Source of the DNA: Gonatopus flavifemur
Lineage: Eukaryota; Arthropoda; Insecta; Hymenoptera; Dryinidae
NCBI GenBank assembly: GCA_018340375.1
Contig: JAFFJZ010000010.1
Coordinates: forward strand, 1,054,001-1,118,000
Direction: 5' to 3'
Length of the DNA stretch: 64,000 nucleotides
Below are positions 49,724 to 62,800 of this stretch, one piece after another. The translations under genes and the position numbers were made by a program. Position 1 is the first letter of the stretch, and each line of letters opens with the position of its first letter. The notes below the pieces were generated by a model. It was not told where the DNA came from, ran no database searches, and saw nothing but the letters and a program-made list of their open reading frames with translations.

Positions 49724-49970
49724 TTATTTCTTTTACTGTTTTAGCCGAAGACACTCTTCTCCCTATTTATATTCTATCCACAGATCCGAAGAGATCCAAA
49801 GAGGCCACTATTTTACCACCGTGACTTGCACCACCCACTGAGACACTAATCACACTTTTCCGATATCACTCAATTCGCGGTAACACTCTTTTTCTTCTAA
49901 CACACACTATTATTCATCTCCCTTCAGCCCTCTCTCGCTCTCTCTCCTCCTTCTCTTTATCGCACTGGAC
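49524..49970 (-). promoter_or_regulatory. Probable 5' leader and proximal promoter of scribbler
   Basis: This stretch directly upstream of the start codon is less AT-rich than its surroundings. It shows no obvious acceptor immediately before the ATG, so it is probably leader continuous with the coding exon. A possible weaker acceptor (TTTTGTTCCTCAAG on the minus strand) lies near 49620, so an intron ending there cannot be excluded. A TCAGTG initiator-like motif is at 49837-49842 (minus). The transcription start is not determinable from sequence alone. Confidence 0.45.
49928..49960 (-). promoter_or_regulatory. GAGA-rich tract upstream of scribbler
   Basis: Read on the minus strand this is an almost pure run of GAGAG words (GAGAGAGAGCGAGAGAGGG). 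Such clusters are binding sites for GAGA-factor/Trl-type proteins in insect promoters (established for flies). The position about 400 bp before the start codon suits a promoter. A simple purine repeat without function is the alternative. Confidence 0.4.
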
Positions 49971-49984
49971 ACTTCTAAACCATA

Positions 49985-50950
49985 TCGTTAATTTATTTTT
50001 AAGATATCATATCCCCGATCAAACCCCCATGGTTTGCTCGATAACGTTGCGTATGAAGGATTAAACCATGTTAACTCAATCCTTCTTAAATTTTGTTGGC
50101 ACCGAGCTCGGTTCTTCATCGAGATATTAACTCCAAGCCACGCCTCCGCCAATTGGGATCTGAAAAACAAAGTGAAACAATATTTCATTTTGTGCTTTGA
50201 TTATTCAATTCTACGAAATCTTACGTTCTTTTTGAATCAAAAGAAAATATATTTTGTTTGATGCGGTTATTGCGGGAGGAAAAAGAAAGCTCACGGAACA
50301 TTTGATTTAATCTTTTATGGATCATGAGGAATCGAATATTCTTACGAAACGATCACCAGACGTTCAAAAGCATTGCCAGATCCAATATATAATATTATTG
50401 CGTTGCAATTTAAAGTTAGGTCACATTGTAAGAAATCCGACTGAATGTGGCTGCATCTTACTTAAAAAATTGACTGAAATTCAGTTTTGATGATGGGAAA
50501 GAGTAGGTGATCTGTGGCACGTATTCTTGTTAAGATACAGTAAACCGCTTTCGCAAAGATTTTTTTTTCAATTTTTTGAACCTCCTTTGGGGAACGCACT
50601 CATTGAAATTTGAAAAAAGCCGAATAAGCGCTATTCTAGTGCGTCCGTAGTCCTCAAAGGGTTAAAACTTATAAAAAATTGTACATTTAGTTGAATAATA
50701 TTCAAACACTAGGAAGGGCTGGGCGAAGTCGCTGTCAAGTAGGTGTTCTTTAGAACCGTTCTATATTTTTGTGATTACTTAAATCATATTAATACGCGTC
50801 ACAATGGATATCGAAATTACATTCATTACACGCCAATCCATAAGGAATTGATATGAAATTTTCCGTAAGTTCCAGAAGCTAAATTTTATCTAATCAATAA
50901 AAACAGAAGATGAGTACATTGGCTGCCCGGGTGGAAATTGAAGCTCAACA
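49985..50950. other. Gene-free stretch upstream of scribbler
   Basis: No coding-like frame. It may contain further 5' leader exons or enhancers, but none can be recognised. Confidence 0.4.
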
Positions 50951-50956
50951 TTGTCT

Positions 50957-51328
50957 AGCTATGCGCTAGTCGATTTTGATACTATCTCATCACTGACTAG
51001 TGATCTCAGATAGTGGAGTGGTAGGAATTCAACGCTTACATCTCCCAGTGACTGACACAGATTAACTATCCAGTAGCTAGAAAAATATATACAGTTGTGA
51101 TAATGACAGATGATTCAAACTGGAAAAATAAAAATTTTATTCCCACCCATTTGCACCGACATATAAATTAAAGAATCTGGCTCCCTTCCGTAGTTTGATA
51201 GTCACAGATGGATTCTGATATTCCAATAATCCCTGAAAGAACACGTTTACTCGGCGATGAGTTCCGATCCCGGGTCCCTGGGATGATGAGCCAGATACAC
51301 TGCCCGCTGAGCCATCTCCACGTCGACA
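50957..51328 (-). repeat. SINE-like repeat, copy 2 (complete tRNA-derived head)
   Basis: On the minus strand TGGCTCAGCGGGCAGTG (A box, 51298-51314) is followed by GGGATCGGAACTC (B box) and a body matching 106-391. This copy shows the intact order that copy 1 has lost. Confidence 0.7.
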
Positions 51329-51358
51329 TATATCGAAGCATAATAATAATAATTAATA

Positions 51359-51552
51359 CGAATTAGAATCAAGTAAACGGTGTGAACACGAAAAAAACTA
51401 CGCTATTTGCATCACTTGAAAATTGTTATTTGAAGCCATAACATGATTTCACGTTTCATCTGTCATTATTTGTGCTGACTCGATGGTATATTTGTGACAG
51501 CAAACTGCCTTCTATAATTTTACCAACTATCTAGGCAACATGTAATTGACAT
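51359..51552 (+). repeat. Second half of split dispersed repeat, copy 2
   Basis: Matches 1566-1768. Here it is separated from the SINE-like half by only about 30 bp, against more than 1.1 kb at the other end of the window. Confidence 0.75.
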
Positions 51553-52097
51553 GTCTAGTTAACAATGTAATTGAAGAAAAATTACTTGAATAACCTAGAC
51601 TGATGATGAAATTGTTTGATCCTGATACTTTCATTATCATTATTAATTACAGAAGTGTACGCGATCGTATCAACGCAAGTTCACGTCAAATGAAGAGAGA
51701 AAAACCAGTAATTGGTAAGAGACTACTGAATCAAGTTCTCAAAACTTGTTTAGTGGTATAAACCGGTAATCGGTGAATCAATTGACTAGTTAAAACGATT
51801 AATCCAATGTTCTTTGAAACATTTAATTGGTGAAATTTTAGAAACATCCAGGTTAAATGTTTCCAAACGATTAGTCAATTCCGATGTCGGGATATCATGG
51901 GTATGCCCTGAGAAAAATGTCCTATGATTTTATAGAACTCTTAAATGTAGCTGTAGATAATGAGTTGCAATACACCTCAAAGTTACCGATAGTTGTTAGA
52001 GCAGATCTGATTCACCGATTATAGTTACATCCACACAAAATCATCTTTACAATTGTTCTGATTAAAAATCCCTTTCAGTGCAGCTAAACATGATCCG

Positions 52098-52285
52098 ATT
52101 AAAGTGGGATGAGATGACACACTTTCCTGCTTCAGTACAGTTTGAAATAATACACCAAATTCCGTTCACTCAAGGGAGATATGAAGATTCACTTCAAATC
52201 TTTTCATCTACTTTGAGTGAACAAGGGTTTATTTAGTATTTCATGCTGTAGCCAAACGGAAAAGTGCGCCATCTCACCCTAATTT
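52098..52285. mobile_element. 188 bp MITE with GGGTGAGATGGCGCACTT-type ends
   Basis: The left end GGGATGAGATGACACACTTTCC pairs with the right end GGAAAAGTGCGCCATCTCACCC. Inside, GAAATAATACACC and CGTTCACTCAAGG pair with TTTAGTATTTC and CTTTGAGTGAAC. The ends total about 80 bp each side. Confidence 0.85.
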
Positions 52286-52289
52286 ACTT

Positions 52290-55200
52290 ATAATATGTTC
52301 AAGTTTCATTTTTGAATAATTATTATTATCTTGATTCAGAAGAATATCTTCAATCGTGTAACCTTTGAAGACGTCAAACTTTCATCGAATTAAACCGATA
52401 ATATGATACAAACATGGTACTTGATTTTTCTTCACAACCAATGATGTACTCATTGATACTGTTATTCATCACAATTTTTCATCTGAGAGAGGATAGCATG
52501 ATATATAGAAGAATAAATATACGATATCAAAGTCAATGTATTAACTCGAACCTACATGTACACGCGAGGAAATTTGTGAAATTGATTATATGCAAAATCC
52601 AACACTGGAGAGAGATACGAGAAAATAATCAGCTGTGAATTGATCCAGAGATGAGATCGATAGCGTGTTAAACCGGTCACTGGAAATGTTGATGTTAGTA
52701 TAAATAGAACCAACCGTCACGTTCTTGCATGAAATTAAATCACAAATCGTTTTTCTTCAGAGAACACATGTGTGCGCGGATTGTGGTATTGAGGATCGAG
52801 GAAGCAAGATAATCTTACTTACCTGATATTCCAATATATTTATCGAACCTTTACGACACTGCTGTTGAATTCTCTCTATTCGTGGGGAGAAAAACTGTTT
52901 TATCGCTTCTAGTGCATTTGCTGATATAAAGTGTCATATTCATCGTATCTACGTATCACAACTGGATTCTAAACAATAATGAAGAGATTTCTTCCTCCGA
53001 AACGAATTGGCGGCAGCAAAGTTTCTCGATAAATTGGTAACTTTGTACCACAATTTGGTTGGTTTTTGCTTTTTTGAAGAATTCAGTACTCAAAAGGAAG
53101 ACATGGAACGGTTCTTCGAATTAACAGAAAAATTCCTCAACGATCAAGGGAGTGAATTTCCCATTGCGGAAACATGCAATGTACAAGGAAAGTTCATGAA
53201 ACGAAATTCAACAATTTCTTCATTCCACTTTCAATGGAATCGTTGGAATACTGCGAGAAATTATTGGAATGCAGCCAAAAGCTTTTATGATTCGCATGTT
53301 CTGTGTTTACCATCGTAAATCACAGGGAATTCGAATGGAAATGAGCGACGAAATTTCGGGAGCAATACAATACCCTGCAAGACATTCATGATTCTATTCA
53401 AAATGAGAGACTTTCGATATACTTTACGTGTATATTATATATCTGCATAAACTGTATGATCATTGTTTATTTCCTTATAATTGTATCATCACACCCAAAA
53501 AAAATTCATATCAAAATAAGAGTCTCCCTCTTATTTTGATGCAACTTTTCCTCTTCTCCTCTAATATATTGTATCAAGAGTATTCCTCTCCATTTGAGAT
53601 GATTAGTCTTTGTGTGGAAGGATTTTTATTTGTTCAAAATCGTGGAGGGATATTCTCAATTGAAGAAGAAAACAAAAGTGAAATATATTTTCTGATTGAG
53701 AGAGATTTGTCCTCTCATTTCCAAATTACTTTTTTTTGGATGAATCATGTCGAATATTACGATGAACCTACAAAGAAAGATTATAACAGCAGTATTCCTC
53801 TCAATCATCTGACAATCCCTGCGTTTTCAAGTATGATCCTGTGCTACGATTTCAACATCGTAATTTATAAGATAATATTCTTTCCGTGTACTTAACGTGC
53901 ATCGTGGTCTAATCGTTCCTTTATGTTCACACAACTTACAACCGGTCGATGCATGAATAAATTAGAAGGAAGTTGGTCGAGAGGTGGCTACGACATCTGA
54001 TCGATGCTTGAGCAGTTATGAAAACATATATGAATACATACACGGACGCATGTACGTATACAATATACGTACTTGATGAGGCTAGAATATGTACATATAC
54101 GTATATAAGCATTTCATGTATTTATTATACATAGATATATTATGTACGTACACGAGCGGTTGGGGAGAAAGAAAGAAAGAAAAAAAGAGGGAAAAATGGT
54201 TAGGTGAGGGGGACGAAGATTACAGGTCGGTTCTTTGAGTGTTAGTGGCCATCTTTGAAGCTTAAACTTATATGAGCGAGGAGCACTTGGACGTATGCCA
54301 AGATGCCGTCGGTAAAATTAATCGTTCTCTGACACGAATTCCCCTCTAAGTGGGAATACCAATTTGTAGTGTGGTGGTGTGAGGAATAAAAGAAATTATC
54401 CCCCCAATCCTTTTGATGGGATTTCTTTTTTCTAAGCTCTGAAGACCTCATGAATAATTTTATGTACAGGAGTTGAAATGAAACGAAGTTTGTTTTCTTG
54501 TTTCTTAAAACCAATACGTTGTATCAAATACATATTGTAGCGTGAGAGTTGGAAACCGAAGTATCAAGGGTTGTCCGAAAACGTTCAACCGTTCTAAAAA
54601 AATTCACTTATTTGAAACTCGATGAATTCAGCAATTCTGATCACGCAAATATAAATCTCACATTTCTATTTGATCATCAATCACCGCTAAACCAGACACC
54701 GTAACAATATGACACTTTCTCAATGTGATTGCGATAAATTAACTCGTACATACATTTCGTCATCGTCAACGATATAACAAATCCATGATCATACCGTCTA
54801 TCTATTTATTTTGTCAAATTGTCGGAGCAAAATAACGATATTAACGATTCAATAGATACAATAACTACTGGAAAAATTCAACGAGACTATAATAAACTTT
54901 TAGAGACAGCATCGAAGATCACGAGTTTTTTATAGAGCGAAGGAAATATATTGTAACGAGAAATATACCACATCGACGATGTCATTACCCTCTCCGTGTG
55001 ACCTTTTCTTTTGGTTTCTTTCGTGTAACACGCCAACACGATCTACTTCTTCCTCCCTCATCTCTCGTTTCTTATCATCATGGCACAAGCAGTAGAAATG
55101 AACAAAATCGTCAGAGTTCTGTAATACGTATAATAACAACAACAACAATAATAATAATAATATCATTTTGTTCCACGATAATGTAGCGATGGAAAGAAAT

Positions 55201-55350
55201 AACACGTACTTGGAATGAAATATTCATACGACATAAAGAATTCAATTTGCAAAGTTACAAAAAATGTTATAATCTCAAACTTTAGAGCTTATCTTTCGAT
55301 TTTTCTTTCCGCCATTTGCCTACCTTACCCGACACGCGGTACGAATTTTT
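52290..55350. other. Gene-free stretch
   Basis: Contains two longer open frames (53007-53318 and 53428-53895) with no recognised motif, plus AT-rich and GA-rich simple sequence (54165-54195, 55136-55162). Confidence 0.4.
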
Positions 55351-55358
55351 ATGTACCA

Positions 55359-55650
55359 CACTCAGAAAAATGAAATGTAAAAATTACCATCATTTCGGAT
55401 ACTTTCCACCAATAAAATGATGAAAAATGAAGCCAGCCTTGCATAGGTGACAAATACTCTTCAATAGGGTGAAGGCTAACCTATTAACCTATGGGTAACC
55501 TATTTTTCACCTCTCCCTTGGTTTCATTGAATAAGCGAATAGTATTCATTCCTTTAGTTACCATGGCAACCAAGAAAATAATGTATATTCTACCGTAAGG
55601 TGCGTTACTATACTGAAAGGTGATTTCTACAACATTTATTTTTCTCAGTG
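55359..55650. mobile_element. 292 bp CACTGAG-type MITE
   Basis: The left end CACTCAGAAAAATGAAATGT and the inverse of the right end CACTGAGAAAAATAAATGTT match over about 30 bp, with GAAATCACC against AAAATTACC further inside. Confidence 0.75.
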
Positions 55651-56612
55651 CAAGCTCTAAAACTGGGTTGTATTGAGTAAAAGAAGGACGTGCCGTATTA
55701 GCGTGAAGGTAAGTGCCGCGCGAGTCACGTCATCGGAGTACCGCTTTTTCCGTGGATGGTAATGCGAAGAAAGTTTTACATGAACAAGGAAGGTGTGGAT
55801 AGTTATTTCATTGAAATCTATTGATGGGAAAACAATCATCTATATACTTTTTTTCTGTTATTATGAACAATACAGAATGATTCGAATTTTTATGCTATAC
55901 GGAAGTTATTTACAATCAAACGCAGAATGTCACCAAATTACCTTCCCTTAAAAATTTTGCACAATAAATTTTGTGCAGTAAAGATTTGTATAGTAAAATA
56001 TTCTACTCATTCTTCGACTACAAAAATAAATGTGTAGTATTGAGGGATCCCCGAGATCTAATCAATTTTTCTCATATAATGCACCATATTTAGGACCATC
56101 TAAAAGTAAAAAGAATAGGCAGTCGATGAACGTAAATTTGAATTCATTTACGTGAACTTTTTGTTTATTTAAATCTGCGGAGATATTTTAATTTACGGGG
56201 ATGGCTTTTGTATTCACAAATGTCATCGAACGGTGTCAATCACATATCTAGTATCAAATAATTCATTGGCTATCAATGATAGTTATTGGAAAACATCGAT
56301 CCGAGATGATTATCCGACCTTCACGGCAATAGATATTCCGAAAAAGTACGAGGTTCGATGTTTTCAGGGTTTTTCTACTGGGGCAGCCAATGGTATCTCA
56401 ATTCCCATAATATAAAATGCACACACAAACCAATTTTAGTCACAATCTTTTTCCAATTACCAGTCTTAAATCTCTTTACCAATGACTGTTTGATCGTCTC
56501 GGTACTCATTCGAGTCGATTCCTCTTCTTGAAATCCATCAACATACCTTTCTCAATATTTTACTCCTACCTAATTTCAATTTATATGGATTTTCCCAATG
56601 ATCGCATATGTA

Positions 56613-56842
56613 CACAGAACAAAAAAGTTCGCTTGATTCTCACGCTTATTGTCTCATATACAACAGAAACAATATTTATCTTATCTCCAATACATTTGGT
56701 TCAAATCAAGAAAATATTGTTTCAGTTCAAGAGACATTCAAAACATGAATGAGGGCAAAGAAAAGTTTCTTTCGAATGAATAAATTGGGTTCCCAGTGTA
56801 TGAGACAATGGGTGTGGAATCAAGAAAACTTTGTGTTTTGTG
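56613..56842. mobile_element. 230 bp MITE with about 48 bp inverted ends
   Basis: The left end CACAGAACAAAAAAGTTCG through ATTGTCTCATATACA is inverted at the right (TGTATGAGACAATGGGTG through AAAACTTTGTGTTTTGTG). TA flanks both ends (56611-56612 and 56843-56844). Confidence 0.85.
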
Positions 56843-56849
56843 TATTATA

Positions 56850-59800
56850 GTCTCATCCAAAGATTCAATAACTTCCCGCTGGTCCGTAGGCTCAGAATAT
56901 TGGTAACACCCGATTACTAAACGTTGTCCATGAACTTTCATAGCTAATGATAAATGGCTCACCGATCAATCGCGTTGCCCAACAAATTCAGCAGCGCGGT
57001 TTTTCAACTCACCTGGAACAGAAGAAGATTAAATTTATTAAATAAATTTCTTGCTTAATGAATCATTAATGTTTCATTTATTGAGAATATGACACCATTA
57101 TGCAGTAGAATATAATAGAGTGAAATTTTTAGAAGACTTTTGGAGGTTCTTGCACGAGAACGATTGTTTTCACATAAGAGTGTCTCTTTCAAAGCTCAGA
57201 ATCATACCAGTCTTTTGTATCTATCGATTCTAGATGATTCTAAATCAAATACGGAAAACACGTCAACTATTTGATCATCGTACAGATCCTGTTATCAAAG
57301 TTGAGAAAACTCGATTTTCATGAAATCAAGAGTAGAAACACTATTGAAAACGATGAATGTGTGACCGTGTAAAATGGCATCATATTTCCCAGATAGATTT
57401 TCTCTGTTCATTCTCTCTACATCCACCACCCGTATCGTAAAAAGCATCGACAGTCGCTCACCATATGCCCATAAACTGAGCAACCCGAGAATACACGCGT
57501 GTGTATATGCGAAGTATATGTCAAGGCACACCCTGACTGAACAATGAGACGACCCCAGAAAGTTTAACCGACAATATGCAAGACACGAGGTACAGATGCT
57601 TCGTCATTGTTTCTTACCCTCATTCTCTCCATTCTCTTTTCTTTTTTTTCACCTCTACCACGGTACTTTCAACTCATAAACCAATCGGATATTTATATTA
57701 AAAAAAAAAATAATTTGGACAGATAATTCAAGGTGACTCGAGATTTTCTCAAAATGTATCGACAATATCTCAAAAAGAATCGGCTAAATTTCTGGGTGTA
57801 GTTATTTTATTTCAGTAACAAGTCGCGGAAAGCCGTTGACGCGCACTGCTTTCTCAAAATAAGTAGGCAGACAGGAAGTACCACCGGAGGAATGGAACAC
57901 GATCATCGTGTCTATGACACCTATACCGTTCTCAAGGCAATTTGGATTTGATTTTCTCGTTCATTGTTCTATTTGCCGTTGTTACGTAACGAAGATGATC
58001 AACTCTTTCCCGAACAAAAGATATTTTACTTCATGATTAATCACATTGTACTTATCGAAATCATCGTTAAACGATCTCATGGATAATTGAATTCTAAATT
58101 GAATTGCCATTACGTGTATATATGAGGGAATTTCATTTTATTAGACAATTTTTACCGGGATAATATTTCCATACGGCGACGAAGAAGATATTTTCGTATT
58201 ACGTAATAACAATTTGTTCACATTGACGTTACTTTATTGACTGCGAGAACTCAATTACGCGATATCATCAACTAATTTTGTATTCTGATAACGGAATACC
58301 TTCGTTTTCCGTTTGATTCTGTTTATCGTTTAAAATATGATTATTTCGTATTATAACCTGTCGCGGTAACGACAAAGATATACATCGAGAAAGACTTTGT
58401 CAGTCAAATTGATCTTTTTATACGTGGAACTGCATAAATTGAAGCAGCAGCGTCACGTGTCTAGTGTATGTCCAACTCACTGATATGTATATAAACTGCA
58501 TACAGTATCGCTCATATTTCCAATGCTCAGCTTTTGGATCCAATTGAAGTTCGTGAAATTACTATAAAACATTAGAAAACTAGTCTAGTCGTCTGGCCGT
58601 GATCCAAGTTCTCAGGAATAATGAGTCAAGATTATGATTACAGTAATCAAATCTTTTAATCCAATGCAAAATACATCATAATTTTGCAATAGATGATATG
58701 AAAATAAATTATCAAAAGATTTCATTGCATTTTCAAGATTGACACAACATGTTGAAGTCGAATTAATTAATATTTTGACTCATATTATTGTGACAACTTG
58801 GTTTACTACCAGATGGCGTCCGTGCTTCAATTGGGGTCACCGTTGGAATCGCTATGTTGCTATGCAGTTATTATATGTATCAATGATCCAACTGGGTGGT
58901 GTCATGGTACAACACAAAGCTGATCTGTTACGCGCCAACGAACACTGAATTCAATTCAAATTACGTAAAGTTAATATTTCATTACACTTGTCTGACATTG
59001 CAGCCGACAGTGTTCGCTGCCGACAACAGAAGTAGTAACAAGAGGTAATACAGACAACAGCCATCGGTAGCCGAGGTTCATTGAATAATTGAACGATCTC
59101 ATGGAAAGCGGAATATAGCGAAAGCCTGTTTCCTTTCCAACTCACTGCCTATCCTCAACGATTCCAGTTACATTCACCATCGTCAAACTTCTTGAACCTT
59201 TGTCAACGTGCGTGCACACAATTCCATTCAAATAGCTCTAACGATTTTGCAGCGACGCCTCTTTGTGTCGTATCTTTTCACGATTACTCTATCCATAACG
59301 ACAATAAGAAAGGAGGAAATGGAGAAACTTTTTATATTCTTCACCCATGTTTTCAAACAAATCAATATTATATGGTTGAAGATATCGGCAATGATATCGG
59401 CTTGATTTTTTCAATATTGAGTTTATTTAATAATTCATACATGATTTAAATTATTTTCCTGTTTTTTTCATCCATATTTCGAGGGTCAAGAATGTCACGT
59501 TGAATCATCATTCCGATATTTCTCTGGTTTTTTTGAACAAATTAATTGAATATAATGAATATTCGATGCATCTCAAACACGATAGGTTGAAAAAAGGTCC
59601 ATGGTTTTTGCTTCTCAAATATCGCATCACCTCTACCTCAACCTCTGATGTTTCTTTTCTTCTGATCTTGCCGAGGGCAAAGGCATAACACAGATCGACA
59701 TAGCGGATACATAAACTACAGGTTTGTGGCTTTCACGCTGAACGTAGAATACCAAGCATCATCCTTCAGCAACGTTGCCTGAAGTTGGCCTGCCGGTTGG

Positions 59801-62800
59801 CAACATTGATCGTGAGTGTAAGACTATCTGTTTTTATTTTATTTCCATCTTCCCCTCTACTCGTTGTTTATTTTCTTTTGCTTTGCACGGTGAAACACAC
59901 CGACACCGAAGCGTTGCAGCAATGCAGTCGCTGCCGCAGCATCAGCAGGAGCAATTTTAAGACGACAAACCACGTATATGAAGGACTTCCACTCTATACG
60001 AAGTACGAAAAGACTTTTCTCTCATATTTTATATACCATACAACAACCGAGTCCTTGATGTTCAGTACCTACTATTGCTTCTCCATCTCCTTCTTCTTAA
60101 CTTTTTCCTTTCGCGTTGCTCCGAAGACTTTTGAAACAGCGGCGAAGTGGAACCGATATTTCCTTTCAATTGGGGTTTCCTTCTTCTCCGCTTTACTCTC
60201 TCCTCTTAATCTCATACATCAAATGAATTTCACTGGATCTTACAATACCCTCCTATGTATCTCCCGGTACCTCCATAATCATAGCTGGCAAAGTTCATAA
60301 TTCTTACGTAAACATTTCATGCGCATATACATCGTAATGCTTGCAGGGATGCACGATAACCAAGTGGAAGAGATATGGTCAAGTCGTGATCTATTTGATT
60401 TAGAAAATTGGGGAAGGATCAAAATTCTTACCAAACGAGATGATATGTCAAAAACCAAAGGATGGGAAGTCACTTCATATACATTCATATTTCTACAGCC
60501 TTTGACTTTTATTTGAATGAAATTGTATTTCACGTAATATAGGATGATAAGTATTCAATTAATGGTTCAAAAAAACTCTAAAAGCGTGCATAATTCAAGA
60601 TGAGAGTGAAATATACCGATCTAACGCATACAATTTTATTGATGTGAATACTTAATCAATTGATTGAAAGAGACAAAAAATCGTGAAATGCTGTTTCATC
60701 TGTTTTGTATTCACTACATATAATTTGAATAGGTGGAAACGTAAATATGTTGTTCGCGAGTAATGATTTCGAGGATTGTCGCTTCGTTGCAATTATGAAG
60801 AGAATTTTCAATGCAGGTAGTCCTGCTTTGCGAATGATAATATATAATTTGATGATGAGATATTCTACCTTGATATATACAAGTAGCAAAATAATCCTTC
60901 GGTTGACCTTCGATTGGTATTTTTATGTCTTTTTCAAGAAATTTTTCGTAACAGAAGAAATTGCCCTACGCGATGGTTGGTGTATAAACACCATGTATAT
61001 TGTTTCAAATGCAATTATCTCCAGTGGCAACCGGAAAACTTTGATTTTAAACTCATTAAAAGTCCCCTGCCGTTCAGCATAGAGAAAATCGTTAGAGCGA
61101 AAGAGGAAATAATAAAAAGGGCGGGTGGAGGTCAGGTAAGAAATCGTTGAACGAATCAATCGTGTGACTATGTGATTGTTTGTGAATAAATTTATTGAAA
61201 TATGTTTGTCGTATAAAATTTACGATGAAGGGAAGAAAATATTTTTTGGGATGGATCGATTGAGCAACAATAATCTCGACAAGAGAACTTACAACAGTTC
61301 TTTTGAGTGAAGAATGCACTTTGGGACGAGACAGAGGGAAAAAGAACAGTAGATAATACAAGACGATCCTTCCAGGAAAACAACCACTGTTCCCTACTTG
61401 GCGAATCCAAGGAACTGCCCTTCCTGGGGTAGTAAACTCGTTTTTTTCAAACGACATCCTTTTATGACAAAAATGAAGCAAAAAAATTATACGTTTTCTT
61501 ATTTCCTTCGTCAACTTTAAAAGTTGAATTTAGATGAAAATAATAATATCACGACTCGTGCCAAACTCTTTTATAAACACTGATGTGATGTGACATCGAA
61601 TGCAATGTTGAGAACAGACGACTTTGAAACAGAGCAAATGAGTGTCTTTTTTCTTGTCAATGAAAATCGGGTTTTTGATTTGGTAGCCAAAAAAATCGTT
61701 AAAAATAAATATGAGTGAGAGTAATGAAAACGCGTTCATTAGGAATTTACTTTCACAAAATTCAATTCTTCATTGAATTGTGGTATTTATTCTTACAATT
61801 CATCAACTGAAATGTTGTATTTTTTATTTTGTATTTAAAACACATGTCATAAAACAAAATGATTACATGCAAAGATGAACATGTTCATCTCTATGTAGAT
61901 ACAGAAATGAGCCATAAGTATCTTGTTTTTACCATTTTCTCAAGTATATGTAGATTCTTCTAAATAGAGAAGAAAAATTCTTAAATGTATACGAGAATGA
62001 AGAATTCCTGTTCGGCATTAAAGGAGTTCAAAAACACGTTATTTTCTTTTATTCGGTGCTTCGGGAGTTAATTGAAGTTTTTTAATGTTTTCCATCTCCC
62101 CGGTCCAATCAGTATAAATCAATTACGTAGAATTTACATCGGCACTGATTTAGCAATTTATATTTTGAGTCACTCGAAATGAGATCGTCATAAATTGACG
62201 TTGATTAATTTTTTTCCAATTCGTTGCTCACTTTTCATTTTTACTTGTTTTTATTCGGTAATAACAGGTTGATGATTTATTAATCTCATCTTAAAATATA
62301 CTTCAGTGGTTTCTCATATAAGAATCTTCACGCAACATCAAGAAGATTATATCGCAAACTTGTTATCGATAAGTTCTCATTTCATGTTGTCAAACGACAA
62401 TTTGATGTTCAATTCAGCAACATCAACGTTCGTTTTATTCCATTAGCAAAACTACGAAATAAAAAATTCCTCAAAAAAAGATTTGGATTTCAAATAGAGT
62501 TAAAATATACCTAAAAAAGTGGCATATTGTCATGAAACATGACGGGTTTTGTTAGAAGAAAGAACACGCTTCACGTAATGTTGTGTTTATGCGAAAAAAA
62601 AACTTCCAACAGATACTACAAACCAAAGCCACTTATAAAACACTTTTACGAGAATCTTAAAATATGTTTCCTTTACCTCTCGAATTGAATTCGAATTAAA
62701 AGTGTTTGGATATATGACAGGATACAGAGTTCATGAGAACTTTATTTTGGCATCCGTTCAACTACATATAACATGAAGTTGATGGAGAAAAAATATTCTT

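Noticed and set aside
53428..53895. 155-codon + strand open frame
   Set aside because: Ile/Phe/Tyr-rich chance frame including a small TCAAAATAAGAG inverted repeat. No domain recognised.
59785..60300. 171-codon + strand open frame
   Set aside because: Ser/Phe/Leu-rich in a pyrimidine-rich stretch. No domain, no splice context and no recognisable similarity.
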